A DNA stretch of 64,000 nt, from NCBI RefSeq assembly GCF_009730915.1, contig NC_052482.1, forward strand, positions 20,552,345 through 20,616,344. Direction: 5' to 3'. This document shows positions 10,471 through 20,781 of this stretch, piece after piece. Origin of the DNA: Dioscorea cayenensis subsp. rotundata. Its lineage: Eukaryota; Streptophyta; Magnoliopsida; Dioscoreales; Dioscoreaceae. How positions within the stretch are numbered: position 1 is the stretch's first letter; each line of letters starts with the position of its first letter. A model generated the notes under the pieces. It did no database searches. It was not told the origin of the DNA and worked only from the letters and a program-made list of their open reading frames with translations. The position numbers and the translations under genes are program-made.

Positions 10471-13060
10471 TTCATTAATCAGATCTCAAAATATTTATTC
10501 CCAAAAACAAAATAAAAAATAAATATGAGATCTTGGTTAAAAACAAATAATTAATAATCAATAAGGATTTACAAAATAGTTGGACCTTCAAAAGGAACTA
10601 TGTGGCTTAATAAAAAAATCCAAAACCTTACAATTTAGCTAAAAAAACTAGCAAGTCAAAAACATATCACAAATACCTGTGCTCATTTTCCCTAAATCCA
10701 ATATTTTAATTTTGTATTATTTATTTATTTTTTAATTTTTTGACAAAGACAATAAACACTGCCTCACAGAGAACCATTAAAGGATAGGTATGTATGGTGA
10801 GGTAACAGGCGAGGCACTGATGATCTACTATGTGTGCTCAAGATGATGTATCAAGGACCATAATCTCACAATAATAAATCCCTCTACTCGGCACATGATT
10901 TTGACTCCGCACCACTCACTTACCATCATGTGCTACTACTGGGTTACCTAGTGATTCTAAATAACTTTTTTCTATTGCCAATTTTTATTATTTTTATTTT
11001 TTATTTAAGTCTTAACACTCACATATTCCAATATTTTCATTTTCATGATGGCATTTTCATCCTTGCTAAAAAAAACAAAACAAAACAAAACAAAAAAATA
11101 AAAAAAGCCTTCAATACTTAAATATTAATTATTGTGCCATTTAAGCCTATGAAAATTTTTCCTATAGCTAAGACATCATTTTAAAGCTTTTGATGCTCTT
11201 ATTTTCAACATTTCGTATTTCATTTTCATCATCACCCTTTGTCTTCATAGAAAAATCTTCTACTTGCTCAGGCATAATTTTCAAAGCATTTAATGCTATC
11301 ATTTAATTTTACAAACGTCTAATATTTCCATTTTCATGATCTCCAATTTGATAAGGTTAATTTGATAAATTATTATTATTATTATTATTAATAAGCAACA
11401 TGTGCCCCCATTTAAAAGATTGTCAAAGGGACAAACATGTACAGTCTCTTATAGACCTCATAAAAAAATCTCTTTGTCTTGCAATATGAAGGATAATACC
11501 ATTGTTTTTCTTACAAAGGACTCACACCCATGCATGTGAACATTAAAAAAGTACTGGAACCAAATCATTTTCATATGGCAAATATTTTAATAGAGTCAGC
11601 CAAGGTAAATCTCTATCGTTATCATCAAGTCAGTCAAGATAAATCTTTATGGCATAATTTTTATGATTGCCAATTTGATGAAGCTAATTTGATAAATCAT
11701 TTTCATAAGACAAAAATTTTAATAAAGTTGGTCAAGGTAAATCTCTATTTTTATCAACAAGTCAGTCAAGGTAAATCTTTATTTTTTTTATTTTTGAATT
11801 AGTAAATCTTTATCCTCATCATAATCATGATATATATGTATGCAAATTCTCATACTATTTATTAACAAGTTAAGACCGAAAAACACCACTAATCAACTTT
11901 GATTTCTTACTAATTTCCTATCAAACTAGAGTTAGGACATAGAGATTGCAACCATGAAAGACATGGCCCAACCTTTAGACCATGAATCCCAAATTTAATA
12001 TAACACAAAAGTTTAATCATGAGCATATGTTTTTTCTTATTAAAGTGAAAAAAATCATATTTCTTAAGTTAAAAAAGAATAAGTGCATATGTTTTTTTTT
12101 TAAAAAAAATTGAATAAACCATGCTATATATATATATATATGTATACATCCATTCACAAAATATATGTTACTAATATTCTTATAAGATCAGCTAACCAAT
12201 TTTGAATAGGAAAAAAACACATGCTAATAATTTGTGCATCCAGAGAGATTAGTTCTTCTCTGAATTCCTCCAAACTCTACAGATTGATCACATATAGCAC
12301 ACTGAAATATGATATCAGCTGCAAATCTGTTTAAACAAACTAGTTCATCCATGGCCCTCTTTTATTTACACACATAGTGACTGATAAATGAGTTGACAAG
12401 TTCATTATTCTGGTTGTGTTCTTGATTGGTTTTGTTGATATCTTTTAGGAGTTGTTAAATAGCATTGAAAGATCCTCAAGCACTGCTTGTCATCACTATA
12501 TATGAAGAGTTTATGGTTGTGTTTTTGTTTATAGCTTGTCTTAATGTTTGTAAATTAGTTGTTAATTACATGCTTACATAATCCACTTCCATTTTCATCA
12601 TTGTTTTCCTTTTTCTGAAATTTTGTCACTCACTGGAATAAGCGAGTTACTAAATAATTTGTCTTTAAAAAAGAGGAAGGTATATTGTTATAGATTCCTT
12701 TTTTTTTACTTTGTATTTACAATTAAGCTTTAGACTCAAATTCATGCTTTAAAAACTTGTTTTTGTTATTAGTTATGTGAAAATAAAACTAATTTGATTT
12801 TGCTCTCTTTGTGAATTCTTACTGATGCTACAATGTTCTTTTGTTGATTACTGTTTTTCTTAAGTTCTTTTTGATGTAAAGTTCATTCTTTCCTTAAAGT
12901 TTTGTGTCCGCCTTGAGGAACGGCTATTGAATTATTCTTTGCAATCCATTAGCTTTGAATTTGAGGGATTTGTTGTTTAATGTTTTGTATCACTGAAGTT
13001 GAAGAACTTATTTAGCAGAAAGATGAAATGATGATCTAAAACAAGGGATTTATTTTGCGG
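10471..13060. other. Intergenic DNA, no gene
   Basis: AT-rich with short open frames only. 11090-12060 is a diverged second copy of the 6470-7500 backbone. 12170-12310 resembles 42250-42390 upstream of RLP3 ('cagctaaccaattttgaatagg'). A 'gaggcactgatgatctac' region at 10760-10970 is less AT-rich and may be an unrecognised transposon relic. An (ATT)n tract lies near 11373-11391. Confidence 0.4.
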
Positions 13061-13140
13061 TGTTTTGTTGCCATTGGTGGTTGAGGTGGATGGCATGAGA
13101 GTGGTTGTCACAATGCAATGCCCTCTGATCAGGGTTCTAT
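13061..13140 (-). pseudogene. RLP relic: trace of an LRRNT-coding segment
   Basis: 'ggttgaggtggatggcatg...ttgtcacaatg' resembles the antisense of the RLP LRRNT segment (for example 63105-63160, 'ggttgaggtggacgacatgg...ttgtcacagcg'). The same trace occurs at 34230-34290 inside the relic next to amidase copy A. This suggests that the RLP2 unit once carried the same relic. Confidence 0.45.
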
Positions 13141-14034
13141 TTTTTGAAGATATAAATTCTATTTAGTTCACACTATTGGTGCTTTCCTTCACTTTTTAAG
13201 TTTTAAGCCAAATCATGAGTTGCAAGAAATAATTTTCATTCACTTCCAGGATTTATAGGTTAGTTTTGGTCTGTATAAACCCACTTGTTGGTGAAAACCA
13301 GAGCAAAGTTTTTCCTAGTTTAAAATAAGGATCAATTTAGAAATGAGTCAAATGATATATTAGAGATCGGTACAAACATACCTTCTATTTTATTATATTG
13401 GTAACCATTCCAAGACTCCAAAATATTTGAAATGTGCTTATCATTCAAAGTTGTTTTTTTGATTAACATTCAAAGTTGTTTTTCTCAGAGGGTTTGTGCT
13501 TTTATTTCTGTCTTATGTTGTTGCTTATCCACGCCTACTAGACTTCTAAATTGTATCTTGACTCTTTGTACTATGTGTTTATATTTAATGAAATAATTTT
13601 TTTTAAAAATAAATAAATCACATTGCATTAAAACTAAAAAAAAATAGTTAAAAAATAGTGAGTGTAGGTACAAAAAGGCTAGATGAAACAAAGATAAATA
13701 ACAAAGAGGATCATCTACTAGGATTTTTAATGAAATAGTTTATTCACTTTTTTTAGAAAAAAATCGTTCTAAGTTTTGGGTTAGATCAACCTTAAAATAG
13801 TTTTTTAAAAAATAATATGTATATGATTTCATATAAAGCCTGTCATTTAAAAATTAAAAAAGGTAATAAAAAACAAAGGATATAAAATAACCAATGTATG
13901 GTTTCAAATCAAACCTAATTTAGAAGTTAAGAAAAATTATTCAAAAAAGCTCTAATGAGATTTGGAGGGTGTTTTTAATATATTTTTAAAAATATATTTT
14001 AATAAGTAAAATGAAATATGAAAAGATGTTGGTG

Positions 14035-14165
14035 TCAGAGGTTCAAGTTTTAAATTCAAATTTTACTAGATGCAATGGTGATAATGGATGGGTCTTCAAT
14101 TTCTGACTAGTTTGCACACACCTGATGGTATTGTGCTTGTCGTATTTGTTAAAAAAAAAAAAATT
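14035..14165 (+). mobile_element. SINE-like relic
   Basis: A B-box-like gaggttcaagttt near 14038-14050 and a 3' end reading 'cttgtcgtatttgtt' followed by an A-run. This is similar to the tail style of the SINE at 52694 (ttgtcttctattatt plus A-run). The A box is not clear. Confidence 0.35.
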
Positions 14166-14224
14166 TGTGTGACTTCAAAAATCAAGACAAATAATTCAAT
14201 AGCTTTGTGTTCATAGAGGTACTG

Positions 14225-14700
14225 ATGATTAATCGATACCCAAGTCCAAGTCTTTCTAGAGCAATCAACCAATTAAGAATGGCATTGATGAAAAGACTCC
14301 GAAATCCAAGGCTCACTGAAGCAATTAACCAATTAAGAACCTCCCCGATGACAAGACTTTGAAATCAAAGTCTTGTTGGAGCAATCAACCAATTAAGAAC
14401 CGCGTTGATGAGAGGACTTTAAAATCAAAGTCTTATTGGAACAATTAACCAATTAAGAACCGCGCTGATGATAAGGCTTTAAAATCAAAATCTTGTTGGA
14501 TCAATTAACCAATTAAGAACCATGATGATGGCAAATTTTAAAATCAAAGTCTTGTTAGAGAAATTAGCCAATTAATAACTGTGTTGAGGACAAAGACTCC
14601 AAATCAATACGGTTGAAGCAATCAACCAATTAAGAACCACATTGATGATAAGACTCCAAATTCAAAGTCTTGTTTCATGACAAATACAAGACAATTGATG
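14225..14700. repeat. 60-bp minisatellite, about seven units, with internal palindromes
   Basis: Units start with gcaatcaaccaattaagaa at 14261, 14321, 14381, 14441, 14501 and 14561 (exact 60-bp period), then 14617. Each carries 'gactttraaatcaaagtc'-type palindromes; the best, at 14353-14374, has 10-bp arms AAGACTTTGA around aa. One or two diverged units exist in the flanks of RLP1 (about 60-120), RLP3 (34970-35110) and RLP4 (47965-48140), so the array expanded here. Confidence 0.85.
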
Positions 14701-15226
14701 ATAAGACTCCAAAATCAAAATCTTGTTTGATGACATATACAAGACAACCAACTCAAGCTAGCCAAGTGTGTGGAAGAGCCATTAGATGTAGTACACCTTA
14801 CCACGTTAAATGACATGTGCCAATTGGACTTTCTCATCCTCTTTTTATTCAGATGTGATAATGTTGAAGAACCAAACTTTAGTTTTTAGGTGAACTGACT
14901 AAAGCAAATGAGTTAAGGTAAAAGGAATTAAGCATGCAGAGAAGCTATAGAGCTGATGAGGCAGAATATCCTTCTATGTTGTTATCCTGAAATTAAAATA
15001 TGAAATGAAGTTGAAGCTCACAGTGATTAAAAAAACTTAAAAAAAAAACTAAAACGAAAAACAAAAGAGGGTTCTATATAAGTTTAGGCCATTGAGACTT
15101 GTGAGTAATGAAAGACACACTGTCTTTATAATAAAGAAATTGCTTTATAGCATCAGAAGGAAAATAACAAGAGTTGGTGAAAAGCTCCGTATGTAGCACA
15201 TGGATTAACCATGTCTAGCTAGTATA

Positions 15227-15383
15227 TGTTAGAAGAAGGATGAATGAAAGAAAGGAGTGGATCAATACTCATTTCATATGCATGGAATAAGTGTGATCAA
15301 AGGGGCTTCATATAGAAGCTAAGTATACAGGTATACGCAAGTATATACATACATACATCTAATATACATACACATAGCTAACA
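15227..15383 (-). repeat. Copia 3' LTR
   Basis: 157 bp, TGTTAGAAG...GCTAACA. Compared with the 5' LTR it lacks one aag triplet near position 28 and differs at two single bases. Confidence 0.93.
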
Positions 15384-15398
15384 CCCCCCCTCAAACTC
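15384..15398 (-). promoter_or_regulatory. Copia polypurine tract
   Basis: On the minus strand GAGTTTGAGGGGGGG lies directly against the 3' LTR, the normal place for the plus-strand primer of reverse transcription. Confidence 0.85.
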
Positions 15399-15849
15399 AA
15401 GGCGGATCATGTGTCTTGAGTTTGGACAACATAAATAGATGCCGATCACGTGTTCCGGGCTTTAGTGAAAAAAATCACCCACCGAACCTCGTGAGGGAAG
15501 ATAATGAAGCTGACACAAGATGAGCACCCGGACGTGACAACGAGTGAAGTGTGCATCCACACCAATGTGTTTGGTCACTCATGCTTGACCGGATCGCCAG
15601 CAGAATCGAAGGGCTCCCTGCATTATCACAAAGTGAATAGGTATAGGAGAATGAATCCCAGACACCAAAAATCCTCTAGAATGGAGCGAATCCAAAGCAC
15701 CTCCCTGACATGAGAAGCCAAAGCACGAACCTCACCTCAAAGACTCGGACTTGGCAACAGTCTGTTGTTTCTTAGTCTTCCAAACAACAAGTGAAGACCC
15801 AAGAAAGATACAAGAGCTGCGTGATGAGACCCCTATCATCGTGGGAGCC

Positions 15850-16200
15850 GCCCAAGTAGCATCGTAGTAGGCCTCAGAAAGTCAAGAGTGGACCGTGTGA
15901 GTAGAACAAGCCACGCGAGACAGTGCCACGAAGATATCGCAGGACCCGAAGTAGATGTCCATAATGAACAGTGGTGGGAGCCGCAACAAACTGACTGAGA
16001 ATGTGCACAGAGATGAGAGATGTCGGACGGGTGACAGAGAAGGTATACCAAGCTACCAACAAGATGCCGAGTAGCGAGTAGGATCCGTAATGGAGTCCCA
16101 TCGGAAGCACGAGTCGCAAATGCAACTCCATCGGTAGCGGCAAGACGAGTATCGGCCAAGCCGGAGCGAGCAAGAAGATCAAGAGTGTAACGTCGCGAGA
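15850..16200 (-). pseudogene. Copia RNase H segment, frameshifted
   Basis: The minus strand encodes LLRVLRYLRGTVSRGLFY, the typical Copia RNase H entry, and flanking pieces such as LARSGLADTRLAATDG in another frame. The 3' part towards 15400 is worn and no continuous frame remains. Confidence 0.8.
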
Positions 16201-16329
16201 TAATCGATAACCATCAAGATGAGATGTGATCTCGATACCCGTAAAATAACGAGCGGACCTAGATCGACCATCAAGAAGGTCTCACACGCTTCGCTTCACA
16301 AAAAGTAATATGAGCGTAATCATCACCGA

Positions 16330-16960
16330 GAAGAATCATATCATCCACATACGTAAGAAGAATGGTCCGACCACGAGGTGAAGAATGAATAAAGATCGCG
16401 GATCATGGATGCTCGAGTAAATCCAGCAGACCTCAACAATCAGATCGACTCTCTCAAACCAGGCACGAGGAGCCTGCTTGAGACCATAGAGAGCGCGACG
16501 AAGACGACAAACAGATCCTGGAGGCACCCAAGGCCGTGGAGGGGAGTCATGTAGACCTCCCTCTTCGTGTCCCCATGAAGAAAGGCGTTCTTCACATCAG
16601 TCGATGAAGAACCCACCGACGAATGCAGACAGCAATCAAAGAACTAATGTACGAACAAAGGTGCATGTGAGCTACAAGGGCAAAAGTCTCCTCATAGTCA
16701 CGACCATACTCTTGCTGAAAACCACGAGCAACAAGACGCGCTTTATAGCGCTCGAGAGATCCATCAGAACGGGTCTTCACCCGATAAATCCAAATGACAA
16801 GTAATAGGAATGGCATGGGCAGGGAGAGGGACAATATCCCATGTGTGAGTCCGAGACAAGGCATCAAGCTCCTCAGCCATGGCAGTCCCGCCACTCGTGG
16901 GATCGAACCGCCTCCAGAGGTACCGGCTCAATGACATCCGAGATACTAGTGCTAGAAGAA
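16330..16960 (-). pseudogene. Copia reverse transcriptase, frameshifted
   Basis: Recognisable blocks in order on the minus strand: SLERYKARLVARGFQQEYG (about 16700-16770), CRLRRALYGLKQAPRAWFER (about 16450-16515) and LLTYVDDMIL with the catalytic DD (about 16335-16360). They lie in different frames, so no full-length enzyme can be made. Confidence 0.88.
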
Positions 16961-17640
16961 GCATAACGACATGTGGATGTAAAGTGGAGCGATCTCAGTA
17001 AAGAGTAAGGAGGAGAGGATACCTCAGGAGCTGGATCAATAGTAGGGGAGGCGTCAGAGAGGACCGGCACAGGTGGAGTCACAGTGGGATCTCGACGATG
17101 GTAAAGGAAACGAATCAAGGGGGGTGAGCAGGAGGGAGTGAAGAAGAAGAGGTAGACACGAGGGAGATTCAACGAGATAGTGGAGAAGGAGGATCAAGAG
17201 AGGAGTGACTAAGAAGCTCTGGAGAAGGGAGGAGAGGAGGAGATGAAGGCACAAGGGAAGTATTTGTGGGGAAAAAAGGAGGGAAAAAGAAAAAGAGAGG
17301 AACCGAAGGAGAGGGAGACTCAAGTGGAAGAAGGAGAGGTATAAAAAGAGGTTGTCTTCATCAAATGTGACATCTCGAGAGACACGAATACGACGGGTAA
17401 TGATGATCATAGCAACGGTAACCTTTATGCTCAAGGCTATATCCCAGAAAAACACAAGAGACTGACTGGGCGGTGAGCTTGGTCCGCTCCCGAGGTGAGA
17501 GCAAAACAAAACAACTGACAACCAAAAACACGAAGATGATCATAGCGAGGAGGTGTGCCATGAAGACACTCTCCCGGCTCGCGATCATGGAGATAAGATG
17601 AAGGTCGAAGGTTAATTAGATAGACAGCATGCATTTAACA
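16961..17640 (-). pseudogene. Copia integrase C-terminal region and Ser/Pro-rich linker
   Basis: Includes YDHLRVFGC and [20 protein letters not shown], the 'cysteine plus LGY' block found after Copia integrase catalytic cores. A low-complexity S/P/L-rich linker precedes RT. Frames change several times. Confidence 0.75.
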
Positions 17641-17701
17641 AAGATCGTACCCAAAAATGAGGAGGAAGAAAAAGCACCAAGAAGAAGGGCACGAGCCGTC
17701 T

Positions 17702-18565
17702 CTAAGATATGACGATGCTTATGCTCGCTACCCCATTCTGAGGATGGGCCCCAGGACAAGATAACTGAGGCAAGGTGCCCTCAGAGGACAAAAAGGCACG
17801 AAAAGCGTGAGAAATGTATTCACCACCGGAGTCAGATCGAAAGATCTTGACTGAGGCAGCAAACTGGGTGTGAACCATGGCTATAAAAGATCGATAAATA
17901 GACAATAACTGACTACGATTATGCATAAAGTAGATCCAAGTAAAGCGAGTGTAGTCATCAATAAAAATAACATAGTAGCGGTTACCTCCTTTAGAAACAA
18001 AAGGAGCGGGACCCCAAACATCAGAATGAATAAGTTCAAAAGGAGCAGTAGTCTGAGATACACTCATAGGATAAGGACGTTGAATCTGTTTACCAAGCTT
18101 ACAGCCAAGACAGACAACATCAGAGGAAGGAGAGACGGCTCCTAGGACGCCAAGACGAACAAGAGATGACAGACGAGAGTGACACAAATGACCAAGACGA
18201 TGATGCCACAAATGAGGAGATAAGACGGTAGTATGACAGTGATGAACGGCCGTAGCGGGAGATGATAGGTGAAGAGTATCTAACACATAGACTCCATCAT
18301 GGCGGCGGCCAACTCCAATCACCTTCCCACTTTGATCCTGCACACGACATGAGGTATAGTCAAAAATAACCTGACAGCCATAATCAGTAAGCTGACTAAC
18401 AGACATAAGGTTCATAGATAAACGAGGAACATGAGATACAGATGGAATAGAGAATAAAGTAGAAGAAAAAATAGCCATGAGATGAGATAGGAAGCAAGGT
18501 GCCATCGCAAGATCTAACACGTGTAATATGTAATGGTGGACGTGAATGATGAAGATAAGTGGCAT
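17702..18565 (-). pseudogene. Copia integrase (HHCC and DDE core), 3' end frameshifted
   Basis: The longest clean frame of pol. It holds [13 protein letters not shown] after the protease, the zinc-binding HHCC set (WHHRLGH...CLGC, about 18095-18210), [10 protein letters not shown] with the first catalytic Asp, [10 protein letters not shown], and FRSDSGGEY with the second Asp. After PQNGVA the frame slips, so the catalytic Glu region is lost. Confidence 0.9.
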
Positions 18566-18640
18566 CGAGAGTCATGTGAAGAGAAGCACCGTAATCAAGA
18601 AGCCGAGAGGGACAGGAACTACCCGGAGCGTAGGAGGAAC
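18480..18640 (-). pseudogene. Copia aspartic protease remnant, active site altered
   Basis: [12 protein letters not shown] corresponds to the D-[ST]-G-A-S active-site loop; here Ser/Thr is replaced by Tyr, which should abolish catalysis. It is read in the same long frame as gag although the gag C-terminus lies out of frame, so at least two indels compensate each other. Confidence 0.7.
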
Positions 18641-18839
18641 TCGAGATGACCGTGCATGACCGAGAGAGTCTCGAGATGAGATCGCAAATCAGGGCAAAAC
18701 ATCGCCAACAAACTCGATGATCGGCAGTGATGTAGAAGAAGAAGATGATGGAGCCGGGAGAGCCCTCGAGCGTAATGTGCCCTGCGGTGGGAGTGAGGCA
18801 AAGTGGTAGAAGAGGTGGTGAAGGAACAAGATCGTGGAA

Positions 18840-19757
18840 GTCCACGCCGCTTCTTCCGACACTCACGCTCAAGATGACCAAACATGCCACAGTGAGTGAC
18901 AAATCACGGCGTTTTGGGCCGTGTAGAAGAAGAAGGCCGAGGTGAGACAGAAGGTGCCGGGGGTCTAGGAGATGAAAACGAAGAGATAGTAGGAAGGCGA
19001 GGGACAGCAAGGGCACTACCTCCCCCGTAATGGAAGCCCGGAGACGGGTTTCCTCAGCACGAACAAAAGTGAAAGCATCATCCAAAGAGTAGACCGAGGG
19101 GGCATGCAGCAACTGAGCCCGAGTTTGCTCAAACTCAGGACGAAGACGCATAATGAACTCATACATTCGTTGTGTCTCATCATGAGTACGGCGACGTGAG
19201 CAAGACTCAGAACAAGTAAGGATCTGGGCAGCATGAGAAGCACAATAAGGAGGAGTCAAAGCATCAATCTGACGCCATAAGGCACAATACCGACTATAGA
19301 ACTGGTCGACAGTATCCTCGCCCTGCTGAAGACTAGAGAGAGTCTGATATAGAGTGTAAAGTTGCGCCTGACTGGAACCACAGTAGCGACGCTCAAGATA
19401 ATCCCACATCTCCCGAGCAGTGGGAAGGTCAGCAATCTGAGTACGAATATCAATAGTGACCGTCTGACAGATCATCATCTTAGCTGTAGAATCGTCAGCA
19501 GCCCATTTCTCAAACTGCTGCTCAAAGACCGTGAGAAGAACAGAGGCCTCGGTGGAGGGAATGGTGTCAGGAATAGAAGGAGCAGAGGGAGCAGTACTTG
19601 TACCGTCAACATGACGAAGAACGCGAATGCCATCGAGAATTCGCTTGAGAGTGAGCCGCCATGCAATATAGTTGGTGCCATCAAGTACAACATCAGAATG
19701 ATGGAGATTGCGATGACGCATATCAGATGGCACCCCACTAAATCCATAGCCATCCAT
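18840..19757 (-). pseudogene. Copia gag, frameshifted before the zinc knuckle
   Basis: Starts MDGYGFSGVPSDMRHR and continues LDGTNYIAWRLTLKRIL, ADDSTAKMMICQ, REMWDYLERRYCGSSQAQLY and EEFIMRLRPEFEQTRAQLL-like blocks typical of the Copia capsid. The CCHC knuckle (HCGMFGHLEREC, about 18850-18890) is in another frame from most of gag, and one extra base lies between its first two cysteines. Confidence 0.85.
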
Positions 19758-19899
19758 ATTAATTATATATAATAATAAGTAGTCACACGTGTACAGTAAC
19801 AATCAACTCAATGTAGTTGCTTTTGAGGACATAGAGCCACTTGATCTTGGCATCATATGCTTGGAAAAAGGCATAGAGCCTTGATTCAAGGAATTTGAG

Positions 19900-20345
19900 A
19901 AGAGATGGCTGGTCGGCTGAACATCATCTTCCGGCGAGCGACGGCGACCAGCATCATCTTCCGGCGAGTGGCGGGAGCTGGGGGCGTGGCGGCGGGAGGC
20001 TGGAGCCGGGCGTGCGGCGGCGAGATGCTGGAGCGTGAGCGGCGGCGAGGCTGGAGCCGCGCGCTGTCAGAGGCTCGGGCCTGGGCGCGCTGATCGAGGC
20101 GCGTGCGCGGGCGACGGGCGGCCGGGTCGCGGAGCCGGGGCGCAGGCTGGGGGACGCGGGTGGGGGCCGAGCTGGGAGGGGGCGGAGCCGGGGCGCGGCA
20201 GGTGGGGGACGCGAGATGGGGAGGCGGGGAGGCCGGGTGGCGGCCGGGTCGGGGGCACGGCCGGGGTCGCGGTGGGGGCACCACTGGGGACGGGTGGGGG
20301 GCCGAGCTGGGGAGGGGCGGAGCCGGGGCACGGGCTGGGTTTGTG
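19900..20345. other. Very GC-rich leader segment inside the Copia element
   Basis: This stretch between the primer site and gag is G/C-dominated (cgg, ggcgg, ccgggg repeats) in a strongly AT-rich window. It has open frames on both strands of proline- or glycine/arginine-rich composition, as expected from base bias alone; no domain is recognised. 'ggcggagccggggc' recurs at least twice. Origin unknown. Confidence 0.7.
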
Positions 20346-20485
20346 GAGTCGAGGGCTCGCAGAATTTTTAATGTATGAATGAGGGGATGGAAAAAGAAGA
20401 GGTATAAGAAAAAAAGAAGGAAAAAGGAAGGGACTGGCCGGAGAGATGGTCGGAGAGATGGCCGGAGAAGATGGCCGGAGAAAAA

Positions 20486-20500
20486 CCTAGTCTGATACCA
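20486..20500 (-). promoter_or_regulatory. Copia primer-binding site (tRNA-iMet)
   Basis: The minus strand reads TGGTATCAGA directly after the 5' LTR, complementary to the 3' end of plant initiator methionine tRNA, the usual Copia primer. Confidence 0.92.
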
Positions 20501-20660
20501 TGTTAGAAGAAGGATGAATGAAAGAAAGAAGGAGTGGATCAATACTCATTTCATATGTATGGAATAAGTGTGATCAGAGGGGCTTCATATAGAAGCTAAG
20601 TATACAGGTATACGCAAGTATATACATACATACATCTAATATACATACACATAGCTAACA
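20501..20660 (-). repeat. Copia 5' LTR
   Basis: 160 bp, nearly identical to the 3' LTR. It is followed by the target duplication gtata. Confidence 0.93.
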
Positions 20661-20781
20661 GTATACACATGGTAAAGAAAAAAAAACAAAGAAAGAAAAC
20701 AAGATATTTTATTTATGGCATTAATGAAAATAACCGGAGAAGTACATATAAATTCATGCGTAGTAACTAGAGTGGCTTTAT
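20661..20781 (-). other. RLP2 3' flank between Copia and LINE, with displaced polyadenylation signal
   Basis: Matches 35820-35930 beside RLP3 ('tttatggcat', 'aaattcatgcg.agta'). The minus strand holds an AATAAA at 20708-20713 like that of RLP1. In RLP2 it is now about 2.7 kb from the stop codon because of the LINE. The LINE target duplication occupies 20764-20781. Confidence 0.6.

Larger units (their letters stand above)
13141..15226. repeat. RLP2 3' flank block, outer part
   Basis: Non-coding. It aligns by eye over its length with 34311-35850 beside RLP3 ('gatataaattctattt', 'ggtctgtataa', 'cattccaagactccaaaata'). It continues after the Copia insertion at 20661 and after the LINE at 23354, up to the RLP2 stop. 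It contains a 60-bp minisatellite and a SINE-like relic. Confidence 0.6.
15227..20660 (-). mobile_element. Ty1/Copia LTR retrotransposon, structurally complete, coding region frameshifted
   Basis: 5434 bp, transcribed on the minus strand. LTRs of 157 bp (15227-15383, the 3' LTR) and 160 bp (20501-20660, the 5' LTR) begin TGTTAG and end CTAACA. The target duplication is gtata (15222-15226 and 20661-20665). The primer site matches initiator tRNA-Met, and a G-run polypurine tract is present. The domain order gag, protease, integrase, RT, RNase H is that of Copia. The LTRs differ by two substitutions and one 3-bp indel, so the insertion is young, yet the reading frame is broken many times. Confidence 0.95.

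Noticed and set aside
11530-11802. A 90-residue plus-strand open frame with an internal repeat (NLYRYHQVSQDKSL)
   Set aside because: It lies in AT-rich duplicated intergenic DNA; the 'repeat' is the tandem structure of that DNA and no paralogous frame is kept open.
14225-14700. Possible CRISPR-like array (regular 60-bp repeats)
   Set aside because: The units are contiguous tandem repeats without unique spacers and the DNA is plant nuclear.
15504-15713. Small plus-strand frame near the Copia 3' end
   Set aside because: Antisense to the decayed 3' part of pol; no independent support.
19886-20542. Long proline/arginine-rich open frames on both strands in the GC-rich Copia leader
   Set aside because: They follow from G/C bias, overlap each other on both strands, and show no domain or start context.
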